Of a stretch of 64,000 nucleotides of DNA, positions 47,562 to 58,082 are shown piece by piece. The position numbers and the translations under genes were made by a program. Origin of the DNA: an uncultured Acidobacteriaceae bacterium. Lineage in GTDB: Bacteria; Acidobacteriota; Terriglobia; Terriglobales; Acidobacteriaceae. Position 1 is the first letter of the stretch. Every line of letters starts with the position of its first letter. The notes beneath the pieces are model-generated. The model saw only the letters and a program-made list of their open reading frames with translations, did not search any database and had not been told where the DNA came from. The DNA lies in the NCBI GenBank assembly GCA_903828675.1, contig CAIKND010000029.1, forward strand, positions 62,001 to 126,000, read 5' to 3'.

Positions 47562-49826
47562 TTGTGGATTGATGTCGGACTCTGGTTCCCTATGCTTTCT
47601 TTCGTGATTTTATCACTCGCGTCAGTTTTGGCCTCTGCCGGACAAGGCCGACCCAGCTCCCTTAGTGCCGCAGTCGACCAGGTGAACCCGCTCATCGGGA
47701 CCGCAGGAGAAGGCCAGACCTACCCATCTGCGGGTGTTCCATTCGGGATGACTCAATGGGCTCCTCAGACCCGTGATGGTGAACAGAAGTGCATCGCTCC
47801 TTACTACTTCGCCGACACAAGAATTCAGGGGTTTCGCGGCAGCCATTTTCTCACCGGATCCTGCACGCAGGACTACGGCAGCGTAACGCTGATGCCTATG
47901 ACTGGCCCCCTCAAACTGGGCCAAGCCCAGCGTTCCTCGGCGTTTACGCACTCTCAGGAACAATCGTCTCCGTATCGCTATGCGGTAACCCTGACCGATT
48001 ACAAGATTCGAGCCGCAGTTACGGGTACTTCGCACGCAGGACTTCTGCGTTTCACGTTTGCGAGTCCCGGATTGGCGTGGATTCTGGTTGAGAGCAACTC
48101 TCGGGTTGGCGAGGGCGCCGTGACCATCAACGCGCAACGCGGCGAAGTCACCGGCTTCAACCCCGTCCATCGCCTTTACGCCGGTTCTGGTAAGTCTGCT
48201 GGATTCAACGGCTACTTCGTTGTGCGCTTTGATCACAAGTTCAGACTAGGGGGCACATGGACTGGCAACACTCGGCACGAGGGCAGCGAAGAACAGGCTG
48301 GCGTGGAGGGCACACCGGGAGCGTACGTCTCCTTTGAGCTGAAGACTGGCGAGAGCGTTCAGGCGAAGGTAGGAACGTCCTTTACGAGTCTCGATGAGGC
48401 ACGGCGCAACCTCGATGCCGAAATCCCCGGCTGGGACTTTCAGCAAGTGGAAGACAAGGCGCGCGCCGACTGGAGCGCCGCCCTTGAAAAGATCCAGATC
48501 ACTGAGCCGGACGCGGCGAAGCGCAGCGTCTTCTATACCGCGCTTTACCACTCGATGCTGCTACCCCGGGAGTTCAGCGATGTGGGCGGTTCTCATCCTG
48601 GATTCGCCAACGAGGGAAAGACCGAATACGCACGCAACTTCAAATACTACTGCGACTTCTCTCTGTGGGACACGTTCCGTTCGGTGCACCCATTGCTCAC
48701 CATCATCGATCCGGCGCGCGAGCAGGATATGGTCCAATCGCTCATTGCAAAGGGAGAGCAAGGTGGCTTTTTACCCATCTACCCGGCCTGGAACAGCTAC
48801 ACATCGGAGATGATCGGCGACCATGCGTCCACTGTGATCGTTGACGCATATTTCAAAGGCATTCGCGGCTTCGATGTTGACGCAGCCTACAAGTTAATGC
48901 GCAAGAATGCCACGGAGATGCCGGGTTCCCTGGCCGAATATGTGGATGGCAAGGGCCGGCGAGGGTTGGAATCCTACCTCAAGTATGGCTACATCCCGCT
49001 CGAAGACAGGGTTCCGAATAGCTTTCATCACGATGAGCAGGTCTCACGCACGCTCGAGTACGCTTACGACGATTTCGTGGTTGGAAAGCTGGCTCACGCT
49101 CTAGGCCATGAGGACGATGCTGCCTTGTTCGCCAAGCGCGCGCAGAACTATCGAAATGTAATTGATCCCGGCACGGGCTTCGCGCGCGGACGTCATACGG
49201 ATGGCACCTGGGTCTCACCTTTCGATCCCACAAAGGCTCAGTCTTACATAACAGAGGGCTTACCTTACCAGTACACTTTCTTCGTTCCGCAGGATGTGGA
49301 AGGGCTGATTAGCTTGGTTGGCGGACGCAAAGCGTTCATCGAAAAGCTCGACGGTCTGTTCACGGGCGGATATTACGACCACGGGAACGAGCCCAGCCAC
49401 CATATCGCCTATTTATATGACTATGCAGGGGCCGCGTGGAAGACACAAATGCGCGTGCGCAATGTAATGGAAACAAAATACTTTGACCGCCCGGACGGTC
49501 TTGCAGGAAACGACGACTGCGGCCAGATGTCGGCTTGGTACGTTCTCAGCGCATTGGGCTTTTACCCGGTGACGCCAGGAGAAATCGCGTATCAGATCGG
49601 CACGCCTCTTTTCGATCAGGCAACCATTCTACTGCCAGGTGGTAAGCGGTTCCACATTGTCGCAACTGGAGCTTCGCAGGGCAAGCAATACATCCGCTCA
49701 GCGAAGCTCAACCATGAGACTCTATCCCGCGCATGGATTACGCACCAGGAGATCGTGGCCGGAGGTGAGCTTGAATTTGAAATGTCCTCCGAACCAAATC
49801 CTGACTGGCCTCCACAGGCACATTGA
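47562..49826 (+). CDS. GH92-family alpha-mannosidase-like glycoside hydrolase
   Basis: 754 aa; NPLIGTAGEGQTYPSAGVPFGMTQWAPQT, FRGSHFLTGSCTQDYGSVTLMP, HHIAYLYDYAGAAWKTQ, GNDDCGQMSAWYVLSALGFYPVTPG. Confidence 0.92.
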   Translation: MWIDVGLWFPMLSFVILSLASVLASAGQGRPSSLSAAVDQVNPLIGTAGEGQTYPSAGVPFGMTQWAPQTRDGEQKCIAPYYFADTRIQGFRGSHFLTGSCTQDYGSVTLMPMTGPLKLGQAQRSSAFTHSQEQSSPYRYAVTLTDYKIRAAVTGTSHAGLLRFTFASPGLAWILVESNSRVGEGAVTINAQRGEVTGFNPVHRLYAGSGKSAGFNGYFVVRFDHKFRLGGTWTGNTRHEGSEEQAGVEGTPGAYVSFELKTGESVQAKVGTSFTSLDEARRNLDAEIPGWDFQQVEDKARADWSAALEKIQITEPDAAKRSVFYTALYHSMLLPREFSDVGGSHPGFANEGKTEYARNFKYYCDFSLWDTFRSVHPLLTIIDPAREQDMVQSLIAKGEQGGFLPIYPAWNSYTSEMIGDHASTVIVDAYFKGIRGFDVDAAYKLMRKNATEMPGSLAEYVDGKGRRGLESYLKYGYIPLEDRVPNSFHHDEQVSRTLEYAYDDFVVGKLAHALGHEDDAALFAKRAQNYRNVIDPGTGFARGRHTDGTWVSPFDPTKAQSYITEGLPYQYTFFVPQDVEGLISLVGGRKAFIEKLDGLFTGGYYDHGNEPSHHIAYLYDYAGAAWKTQMRVRNVMETKYFDRPDGLAGNDDCGQMSAWYVLSALGFYPVTPGEIAYQIGTPLFDQATILLPGGKRFHIVATGASQGKQYIRSAKLNHETLSRAWITHQEIVAGGELEFEMSSEPNPDWPPQAH

Positions 49827-50035
49827 GTTCAGATCGCCTTTTCTTACTCTCGCTGCGAGCTCCTTTCTTACGTAAATTCACTTGGCAAGTCTCTCGCGTG
49901 GCAACGATCATTACGCGGTTACTTGTGTTGTGCCTTGGCTTGCTCTAGACAATTCCAAACTGCAGATCAAAGTGGGGTACGCCACATGATCGCAAGAAAT
50001 CTAAACACCAACTTGAAATTGGAGGACTACAAAGA

Positions 50036-53000
50036 ATGCAATCAGTGAACTTAGGGATCAGTTTTCCGGGATCATTGACCAGAATGAGATCGAGGTTCGT
50101 CCGAATTTGGACGCTCTTCGCGCTTGTCCTGGCCATGGGTATCACGGCGTCAGCACAGCAGACGACCGCTACCATCCTGGGCAATGTTGTCGATACCACG
50201 GGTGCCGCAGTGGTGGGCGCAACAGTCAAGATCACCAACAAGGCTACCAGTGCAGAGCGTTCCACGGTCACAGACTCTTCCGGCCAATACACGATTCCAT
50301 CACTCCCTGCGGGAAACTACTCGCTTGGCGTAGAGGCGAGTGGATTCCAGGCGCAGCGCATTGAGACCGTTACCCTTCAGGCCAGCCAGACCGGCCGGCA
50401 GGACTTCAACATATCCGCGGGAAACGTAACCGAAACAGTCACGGTTGAGACTGGCGCTGCCGCCGCCCAGCTGCAAACTGAAAATGGCACCCTCGGAGCC
50501 GTGATTGATTCGAAGAAGATCGTGGACCTGCCCCTCAACGGTCGTAACTTTATTCAGCTCGCTCAATTGATCCCCGGCGTGAACGCAGGAACTGAAGGTT
50601 CCATCACTGTCCGTCGCGCTCGTGGAGCGATTGGAAGCACCGACGCGACAGGCGGATCGACTGCGATTCAGGTCAATGGACAGCGCGATACGCAGAACAG
50701 GTATTCAATCGACGGCATCGAGTCCATGGACTATGACGCGTGGACGTACAGCTTCTCCACTTCTGTGGACGCCATCGCCGAATTCCGCGTGGATACCAGC
50801 AGCAGCGGTACCGACTCCGGCGCAGCCGCGGGCGCGACCGTAAACCAGATTCTCAAGTCTGGCGGCAACTCGCTGCACGGTACCTTGTTCGAGTTCAACC
50901 GTAACAACGCTTTCACGCAGACGTACGACGCCGTTGCAGGCAAGGATTCAACCCCCGCCCGCTTGAATCGCAATCAATTCGGCGGCAACGTAGGCGGACC
51001 GATCTACATTCCCCACATCTACAATGGGCACAACAAGTCCTTCTTCTTCTTCAACACCGAAACGGGATACAACCTGCTTGGTGCAAATGCTCTGCAGGCG
51101 ACCGTGCCGGACGCCAGTGTTCGCAGTGGCGTTCTTGACTCGAGTATCTTCTCCGGTCCCGTGGTTGGCGGCGTGGTCACAACACTTAACGTAACTGATC
51201 CCTACACCGGAAACGCGTATCACATCGGAGACACCGTTACCGTGAATCCGAACTCGGCGATCATGATGAAGACCAGCGTCACGCCGGCCGCGACAGTTGC
51301 CGGTGCGCCGACGGCTGCCAACGCCAGCAACTATTTCACCACGCCCATTAAGACCCTGAATCACCAGCATCAATATATTGGCCGCATCGATCACACAATC
51401 AGAGCCAGCGACACAATAAGCGGCCACTTCCTCTATGACGATACCTATAGCAACGGCGCGCCGTTCTTCGGAAACGATCAGGACAATAACAACGCCATCA
51501 CGAAGCACATTGCCGTGTCGGAGACCCACGTGTTCTCCCCGACGCTGGTCAATGAATTCCATTATGGCCGGCAGCACTTTGCAGAGTTTGAGACCTTCGG
51601 CACCACGAACAATGCGGCCTACAACATTTCGAACGGCATGATGAACATTCCGTTCTCGTCGTCGGACCCGCACTTCTTCGGCGGTCCGAACATCACCATC
51701 AGCGGACCGGGCCAGTCGTATCGCCTGTTCGCCGATATCAGAAACATCGGCCCGCGCAACCGTAACAACGGCATCAACCAGTTCACCGACAGCATTTCCT
51801 GGCAGCGTGGAAAGCACTTCATCAAGTTCGGCGGCGATATAGGCCGTCGCACCGACTTCTTCAGCCAGTCGCGCGACCCTCACGGCACGTTCGGCTTCGA
51901 CGGCCGTTATACCGGCTCGGCACTGCTTGACTTCATGCTCGGATATGTCGATGGCGACAGCATTAACCCAACCGTGACCAGGACAAATATTTCCAGCATC
52001 ATCCAGGCTTATTCGGTTCAAGATAACTGGAGAGTCACGCCAGCCCTGACCCTGAACTTCGGCATTCGCTGGGACCACTTTGCACCCTACACGCAGGATG
52101 ACGACAAGTACGCCGACCTCTACATTGGCTCGGATGGGCTCAATCCCGGCACTGCGATAACGCCTGCCAACTCAAGCTACGGACGCGGCCTCATTCAGCC
52201 CGTCTATCACGATTACCAGCCCCGCGTCGGTTTTGCCTATCAGCCTTATGGCATGGAAAAGGTTGTAATCCGTGGCGGCTACGGCATCTACTTTACGCCG
52301 GAAATCGACAACGCTTACTTCACCATGGGAGAAGGTGCTCAGGCGCAATCCGGAGCCCAACTCACGGGAAACCCTGGCTTGACCGGTACGACGGCTGCCT
52401 TGAAGCTGCCTAACCTGATCTTCACCAATCCATTCCCCGGCGTAGTTACCGGTGGACCTTCCACCTATCCGTTTGCAAACGCGATCGATCAGCACCTCCA
52501 GGATCAGATGACGCAGGAATTCAACCTGGTTGTGCAGACGCAATTCCCTGGCAAGGTAACTGGCGAAATCGGTTATGTCGGCGCTCGCGGAACTCATAAC
52601 TTCATCTCGCCCACGATCAACCTGCCTTTCCCTATCGACCCGGCGACCACAACCCTTTCAGTCAATGCGCGGCGCCCGAACCAGTCGTTCCTTCGCAACG
52701 TTTCAGGTGACTTCTCAAGAGGCTCTTCAAGCTATAACGCTCTCCAGACAAAGTTGGAAAGACGCGTAGGACAAGGCTTGACCGCTCTTATCTCTTACAC
52801 ATGGTCCAAGTCGATCTCTGGCTCTGCCGACATCGGCGGTATCGTTGGCGGTGGCAACTTCGGCGCAGGCCCGCTCAACCCTTACAATCCAAAGTCCGAT
52901 CGCTCACTCTCCGTGTTCGATATCCCGCACCGCTTTGTTGGAACTGTGCTTTATGACATTCCGTTCTTCCACAGCAGTTCGGGCTTGAAGAAATTGGTTT

Positions 53001-53467
53001 TGGACGGCTTCCAGGTCTCCACCAACCTGGTTGGCGTCTCTGGAGACCCGGCGGGCATTACGGATACCGCTCAGACAACCGCAACTGGCGTGGCATCACG
53101 CGCCGACCGCGTTGTTGGACAGACGGTAAGCCTCGGACGAGGTGGTAGAACTCCGTCCAAGATGTTCAACACTGCGGCTTTTGCCGTTGCCAAGCCCGGA
53201 GAGTTCGGCACATCGCCACGTACCGGCGCTGTTCGGCTCCCTGGCGTCTTCAACGACGACTTCTCTGCGACTAAGGGCTTCAAGTTCGGCGACGAGAGAA
53301 ACCTGCAACTGCGCGCCGACTTCTTCAACCTATTCAAACACTACAACCCAGATCCATCGACGATCAGTCTGGCGCGCAATTCAGCAACATTCGGTAAGAT
53401 CAACAACGGTCTTGCCGGCGGTTATGCGACGCGCATCATTCAGATCGGCGCAAAACTATACTTCTAG
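50036..53467 (+). CDS. TonB-dependent receptor with N-terminal carboxypeptidase-regulatory-like domain (Oar-like)
   Basis: 1143 aa; ILGNVVDTTGAAVVGATVKITNKATSAERSTVTDSSGQYTIPSLPAGNYSLGVEASGF, LPLNGRNFIQLAQLIPGV. Confidence 0.93.
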   Translation: MQSVNLGISFPGSLTRMRSRFVRIWTLFALVLAMGITASAQQTTATILGNVVDTTGAAVVGATVKITNKATSAERSTVTDSSGQYTIPSLPAGNYSLGVEASGFQAQRIETVTLQASQTGRQDFNISAGNVTETVTVETGAAAAQLQTENGTLGAVIDSKKIVDLPLNGRNFIQLAQLIPGVNAGTEGSITVRRARGAIGSTDATGGSTAIQVNGQRDTQNRYSIDGIESMDYDAWTYSFSTSVDAIAEFRVDTSSSGTDSGAAAGATVNQILKSGGNSLHGTLFEFNRNNAFTQTYDAVAGKDSTPARLNRNQFGGNVGGPIYIPHIYNGHNKSFFFFNTETGYNLLGANALQATVPDASVRSGVLDSSIFSGPVVGGVVTTLNVTDPYTGNAYHIGDTVTVNPNSAIMMKTSVTPAATVAGAPTAANASNYFTTPIKTLNHQHQYIGRIDHTIRASDTISGHFLYDDTYSNGAPFFGNDQDNNNAITKHIAVSETHVFSPTLVNEFHYGRQHFAEFETFGTTNNAAYNISNGMMNIPFSSSDPHFFGGPNITISGPGQSYRLFADIRNIGPRNRNNGINQFTDSISWQRGKHFIKFGGDIGRRTDFFSQSRDPHGTFGFDGRYTGSALLDFMLGYVDGDSINPTVTRTNISSIIQAYSVQDNWRVTPALTLNFGIRWDHFAPYTQDDDKYADLYIGSDGLNPGTAITPANSSYGRGLIQPVYHDYQPRVGFAYQPYGMEKVVIRGGYGIYFTPEIDNAYFTMGEGAQAQSGAQLTGNPGLTGTTAALKLPNLIFTNPFPGVVTGGPSTYPFANAIDQHLQDQMTQEFNLVVQTQFPGKVTGEIGYVGARGTHNFISPTINLPFPIDPATTTLSVNARRPNQSFLRNVSGDFSRGSSSYNALQTKLERRVGQGLTALISYTWSKSISGSADIGGIVGGGNFGAGPLNPYNPKSDRSLSVFDIPHRFVGTVLYDIPFFHSSSGLKKLVLDGFQVSTNLVGVSGDPAGITDTAQTTATGVASRADRVVGQTVSLGRGGRTPSKMFNTAAFAVAKPGEFGTSPRTGAVRLPGVFNDDFSATKGFKFGDERNLQLRADFFNLFKHYNPDPSTISLARNSATFGKINNGLAGGYATRIIQIGAKLYF

Positions 53468-53478
53468 TTTTACTTGGT

Positions 53479-53510
53479 CAAGGCGTGCCGCGAATCTGCG
53501 GCACGCCTTG
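53479..53510 (+). terminator. Strong hairpin terminator after the second TonB receptor
   Basis: CAAGGCGTGCCGC-gaatct-GCGGCACGCCTTG, perfect 13-bp stem, right after the stop. Confidence 0.7.
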
Positions 53511-53552
53511 CCAATACCTGCCAAATGCACTGGAACGGCGCAAAACTGCTCG

Positions 53553-54362
53553 CTATGCGATTGTGCGATGGACACCCGACAGCAGCTCACCGAGTTGACC
53601 AACATCGGAGACAATGAGATCTGGTTGATGAGGCAATTCTGCGGCTTGCTCCGCGGTTGTCTCGCCCGTCAAGACCAGCGCTGCCGCAATGCCGGCATCC
53701 TGCGCCATTCTTATATCCGTATAGATTCGATCGCCCACCATCAGCATCTGTTCCCGTGCCAATTTGAGCCCATCGCACAGCTCGTGCAAAATCGACTGAT
53801 TCGGTTTTCCGAAAACAGTAGGATGACGGCCCGTGGCTGCGGTCAGACATGCACAGACAGAGCCGCAATCTACCAGGACCACAGGCTCGTTGGTTGGACA
53901 GACGAGGTCGGGGTGAGTCGCAAGAAATGGCAACCCGGTACTGATCCAGTATGCTGTGCGGCATAGGCGCTCGTAAGTCAGAGTCGTATCGAAACCCACG
54001 ACCACTGCATCCGGGGCATCCCAACTCACGGCAAATCCTGCTTCGACAAATTCCTGCACCAGCGACGGCGTCCCTAGAACAGCAAGTGTCCTCGCGTGCG
54101 GCAAGCATCTTTGAAGATAGGTGATTGTGGACTCGGCAGGCGTGTAAATCTCATCCTCGCGGGCATCAATGCCAAGCTTCTGCAGCTTCCCAATGTAATC
54201 ACGCTTACTGCAGGAAGTATTGTTGGTGAGAAACGTATAGCCGATCCCCAGACTGCGCAGACGTTCCAGAAACGGCAACGTCTGTGCGAACAGCCTTGTG
54301 CCGCTGTATAGAGTGCCATCCATATCGAGAACCGCATGGCGCACACGCGCGAGGTCAATCAC
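53553..54362 (-). CDS. HAD-superfamily IIA (NagD/AraL-like) phosphatase
   Basis: 269 aa; HAVLDMDGTLYSGTRLF, TFLTNNTSCSKRDY, VFGKPNQSILHEL, MLMVGDRIYTDIRMAQDAGIAAALVLTGET. Confidence 0.88.
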   Translation of the reverse strand: MIDLARVRHAVLDMDGTLYSGTRLFAQTLPFLERLRSLGIGYTFLTNNTSCSKRDYIGKLQKLGIDAREDEIYTPAESTITYLQRCLPHARTLAVLGTPSLVQEFVEAGFAVSWDAPDAVVVGFDTTLTYERLCRTAYWISTGLPFLATHPDLVCPTNEPVVLVDCGSVCACLTAATGRHPTVFGKPNQSILHELCDGLKLAREQMLMVGDRIYTDIRMAQDAGIAAALVLTGETTAEQAAELPHQPDLIVSDVGQLGELLSGVHRTIA

Positions 54363-55735
54363 GGCTGGACTTCTCCTTCAATCGGCCACGGACCATGAGG
54401 GCCAAACAGTTTATCGAGGGCTGAGTCGAAGATGCCGAGCCGCTGCGCAACATCGAGTACCGTGAACCGGCGACGCATATAGCAGCATTGCATATAACTT
54501 GTGCGCAGTCGCGCACGAGAAATGCCGATCTGCGCAGGATCGAAGGGGCAGCCCGCGCGGCGCAACATGCCTTGGAGTTCACGAAATGGAATCAGCTGCG
54601 CAAGAAGTTTCGCGCGGAGTTCCGGCCAATTCTCAACGATTCCCCTTAGCTGAGCTCGAAGAGCGTCACCGGAAGCGTATTTGGCGCGGGTTTCCTCATT
54701 AGCCCTCTTCTCCAGAGCCCCTGGTCCAAATAGCCTATGTATCCTCTGCTCCAGTTCATCCATCGAAGGCCAGGCGCGTACAGCCGCGTCAATATCGAAA
54801 CTGCTCAGGTCCCTGGATAACAAGTCCTCGTGAAGCGCGAGCGAGGCCAGCACGCCAATTCCAACCTTGAATCCATGCGAAGGAGTCTTGCCTTCGAAAG
54901 TGTGGTGCTGCATATCCCATAGATGACTGAACTGGTGCTCGGCGCCTGAGGCTGGCCGGCTTGAGAGTGATGCCTGCATCGCGAATCCGCTCATCACCAG
55001 TCCGTGAACGAGATGGCGGAGGGCTGATGGTTCATTGGCTGCGATCGCTTCCGGCGAGCCGATCCACGAGCGGAGAAGACCCTGCACCGTTTCCCACACA
55101 GGAGGGTTGATGGCCTCAACTCCCGCCGCATCCGCGAGAATCCAGTCTGCCCCAGCCACAACCTTGGCCATCAAATCTCCGTAACCCCACGCATTCATAA
55201 CCTTGGGAGCCTGGGCGATCACATCCAGGTCAGCCAGCACCGCCATTGGAGCTGGACAATCAACCGTATCCTTCGATCCCGCCGTGGTAATGGACGCGCC
55301 ATAAGCTGAATAGCCATCCATTGAAGCTGCCGTTCCAACCACCATGTACGGACGGTTCGTTTGATGAGCCGCCAGTTTCGTGAGATCGTTGATCGTTCCG
55401 GATCCGACAGCAATTGGAATGGCATCATGCGAGCGAAGCGCTCCCGCCAGCTCTCGTACACACTCGTCGTCCGCATAAATGTGCGGGCCAAAAATGAACG
55501 GCTTCCGCAGCGGTCGATTTTCCCTTACAAAGCTTGCTTCCACATCACGGCCCGCGGCTTCATACGTGTTTCCGTCCGCAATGATCACAGCTTCCCGAGG
55601 ACCGAACATGGAAGTGAATATGCCGGCGGTTTGATGGCGAATGCCTTGCTCGACTGCAAGAAATCGCGTATCACGCGCGGCCTTCAACGCCCGCTCAATA
55701 AGTTGCTGCTCCATTTCCATGCCAATATTACTCAC
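54359..55735 (-). CDS. sn-glycerol-1-phosphate dehydrogenase-like (AraM/EgsA family)
   Basis: 458 aa; IAVGSGTINDLTKLAAHQTNRPYMVVGTAASMDGYSAYGASITTAGSKDTVDCPAPMAVLADLDVI, HTFEGKTPSHGFKVGIG. Overlaps the HAD gene by 4 bp. Confidence 0.85.
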   Translation of the reverse strand: MSNIGMEMEQQLIERALKAARDTRFLAVEQGIRHQTAGIFTSMFGPREAVIIADGNTYEAAGRDVEASFVRENRPLRKPFIFGPHIYADDECVRELAGALRSHDAIPIAVGSGTINDLTKLAAHQTNRPYMVVGTAASMDGYSAYGASITTAGSKDTVDCPAPMAVLADLDVIAQAPKVMNAWGYGDLMAKVVAGADWILADAAGVEAINPPVWETVQGLLRSWIGSPEAIAANEPSALRHLVHGLVMSGFAMQASLSSRPASGAEHQFSHLWDMQHHTFEGKTPSHGFKVGIGVLASLALHEDLLSRDLSSFDIDAAVRAWPSMDELEQRIHRLFGPGALEKRANEETRAKYASGDALRAQLRGIVENWPELRAKLLAQLIPFRELQGMLRRAGCPFDPAQIGISRARLRTSYMQCCYMRRRFTVLDVAQRLGIFDSALDKLFGPHGPWPIEGEVQP

Positions 55736-56267
55736 GCAATCATGACTCCCATCCTCTGTGATTTGGCCGCAAATTGGTCCTGCAACCTATGCTTGAGACC
55801 GCTGTGCCGGGTTCTGCCTGCGCCGCAGTGCAATGTCCGCTGCAGCTTCTCGCTTGGTAATTTCTGCAGGGAACGAAAGATATTGCCCCATTTGCAACCC
55901 TATATTCTAGCGCGCCTCTCGCCTCAGGCAGTCACGTTCGCCAGAGTTCCTGCGCTTGAGCGTACGAATCATTCATGCAAAACCACCTCGACTTGACTCG
56001 TGGACTCACGGTTGCTTATGCTGGGTGGTCGTTTCGTTCTTGTCGGCTCTGCTGGTCTATTCAATCGCTGCGGAAGATGTTGCATAGCAAGAAAGGGCTT
56101 GACGATGCCTGGTCAATATAGGATCGTCGCCATCAACTATTGCAGACACCATTTCACAGACGCCTGCGTGTCATACACCTTCCGGCGAAAACTGGCTATT
56201 CGAAAAGAATTCGACTACTGCGTACATGTTGCGCAGCGCTTTTCATCGTAGTCTCGGAGAAATAACG

Positions 56268-57314
56268 ATGGTTGTGCCTCACAGTTATCTCGTCGCCTTA
56301 TTGATGACCATGCTCACAATGACCTGCTGGGGCTCCTGGGCCAACGTCGTCAAGCTCGTCAAAAACTGGCGCTTCGAGCTCCTCTATTACGACTATGCGC
56401 TGGGCATTCTGCTGACGTCTGTGGTCGCGGGACTCACGCTGGGCTCGATGGGAAGCTATGGGCGTCCATTTCTTGATGATCTGGCGTCCGCGGATGCAAG
56501 AAACATCGCGTTTGGCCTCCTCGGAGGTGTCGTTTACAACATCTCGAATATCCTCGTCGTTGGCGCGATGGCGATTGCAGGGCTCGGAGTGGCATTCCCT
56601 ATTGGTGTTGGCCTCGCCCTGGTAGTTGGCGTCATCTGGAATTACTGCGTGAATCCCCAAGGCAATCCAATGTTGCTGTTCACCGGTGTCGCCATGGTTG
56701 TCGCTGCCATAGTTATTGATGGTGTCGCATATCGTGTCCATACCCTGTCCAAAGCGCGCGGCGGACCTGAAACAGTTTCAGGAAATATCCAGGGGAAGGA
56801 TAAGATCCGCAAGGGCATTCTGCTGAGCGTGATCGGTGGTTTGCTTATGGGCATGTTCTTCCCCCTCGTCGAGATTGGCAAGAAGGGGCCAGGCGGACTC
56901 GGCCCTTATGCTATAGGATTTGTTTTCTCTGTCGGCGTCTTCCTCTCCACCTTCGTCTTCAATGCCTACTTTATGAGGAAGCCGGTCCAGGGCGAGCCTC
57001 TGCGTTTTAGCGATTACTTCCGGGGCACTTTCAAAGAACACTTTTGGGGAATTTTCGGCGGCGGGGTTTGGGCTGTTGGCACGCTCTCGAGCTTTGTCGC
57101 TGCCAGCGCTCCGCGCGAATTACAAGTAGGCCCGGCAATCAGCTATGCGCTAGGCCAGGGATCAACCATGGTGGGCGCATTCTGGGGAGTTGTCGTCTGG
57201 AAGGAGTTCGCCGGAGGCTTGACCATCGTGAAGCGGTTGCTGGTCCTCATGTTCATTCTGTTCGTGAGCGGTCTCTCGATTGTTTCTATCGCACCTCTGT
57301 ACGCCGCACGCTAG
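56268..57314 (+). CDS. GRP-family-like sugar transporter (10-TM)
   Basis: TMTCWGSWANVVKLVKNWRFELLYYDYALGILL, FGLLGGVVYNISNILVVGAMAIAGLGVAFPIGVGLALVVG. ATG at 56268 chosen over the upstream track start. Confidence 0.8.
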   Translation: MVVPHSYLVALLMTMLTMTCWGSWANVVKLVKNWRFELLYYDYALGILLTSVVAGLTLGSMGSYGRPFLDDLASADARNIAFGLLGGVVYNISNILVVGAMAIAGLGVAFPIGVGLALVVGVIWNYCVNPQGNPMLLFTGVAMVVAAIVIDGVAYRVHTLSKARGGPETVSGNIQGKDKIRKGILLSVIGGLLMGMFFPLVEIGKKGPGGLGPYAIGFVFSVGVFLSTFVFNAYFMRKPVQGEPLRFSDYFRGTFKEHFWGIFGGGVWAVGTLSSFVAASAPRELQVGPAISYALGQGSTMVGAFWGVVVWKEFAGGLTIVKRLLVLMFILFVSGLSIVSIAPLYAAR

Positions 57315-57383
57315 TTCGCGTGCAGGTTTGGACAGAAGAGCCTCATAAGTTCACTGATCCGTCAGCCTGACCTCAATTCGGAG

Positions 57384-58082
57384 TCAGGTCTGAAATCTGT
57401 ATCCAATGCCTGGGACTGTGATAATCAGCTCTGGCTCTTTGGGATTAACCTCCAGTTTCTGCCGCAAGCTGGCCACGTGTACGTCGACAGTGCGTGTAAA
57501 GGTACCAGCCTTTTGGCCCCACACTTGCAGTAGTAATTCATCGCGCGAGATTGTAATCCCAGGGTGTTCCGCGAAGTAACGAAGCAGATGGAACTCTCGT
57601 GACGCAAGATTAACTATCCCCCCGTCCCTGGTAACTCTTGTCTTGCGCGCGTCAACAACTATCGAGCCAAACTTATAGAGGCCAGAGCTGCCGGCGTTCT
57701 CCGTTTCCAGTTTGCCCGGAGTGCGGCGTAGAAGCGCCTCAACGCGCGCCATAAGTTCAAGCGTGTCAAAAGGCTTCGTTACATAGTCGTCTGCTCCCAG
57801 CTTCAACCCAACCACTTTCTCCACGGTTTGACTCAGTGCAGTTAGCAGCAAAATAGGTGTAGCTAACCCCGCGAGGCGAATATCCGCACACACCTCTAGC
57901 CCACTACGCAGGGGCAGCATGATATCCAGGATGATCAAATCGAAAGCAAGCTGAGTGGCCTTCTCCGAACCCGCCTTGCCATCCATTGCGACGTCCACCT
58001 GGTAGCCCTCGCTTCGCAGGCGGTCTCCCAGAGTCATGCATAACTCTTCTTCGTCCTCTACAAGCAGAATGTTCTCGTTCAT
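57384..58082 (-). CDS. OmpR/PhoB-family response regulator
   Basis: 232 aa; ILLVEDEEELCMTLGDRL, LIILDIMLPLRSGLEV, DDYVTKPFDTLELMARVEALLRR, C-terminal winged helix with RTVDVHVASLRQKLE. Confidence 0.95.
   Translation of the reverse strand: MNENILLVEDEEELCMTLGDRLRSEGYQVDVAMDGKAGSEKATQLAFDLIILDIMLPLRSGLEVCADIRLAGLATPILLLTALSQTVEKVVGLKLGADDYVTKPFDTLELMARVEALLRRTPGKLETENAGSSGLYKFGSIVVDARKTRVTRDGGIVNLASREFHLLRYFAEHPGITISRDELLLQVWGQKAGTFTRTVDVHVASLRQKLEVNPKEPELIITVPGIGYRFQT

Noticed and set aside
50948-52078. 376-aa minus ORF antisense to the second TonB receptor
   Set aside because: Antisense shadow in GC-rich sequence; the plus frame is an unambiguous receptor.
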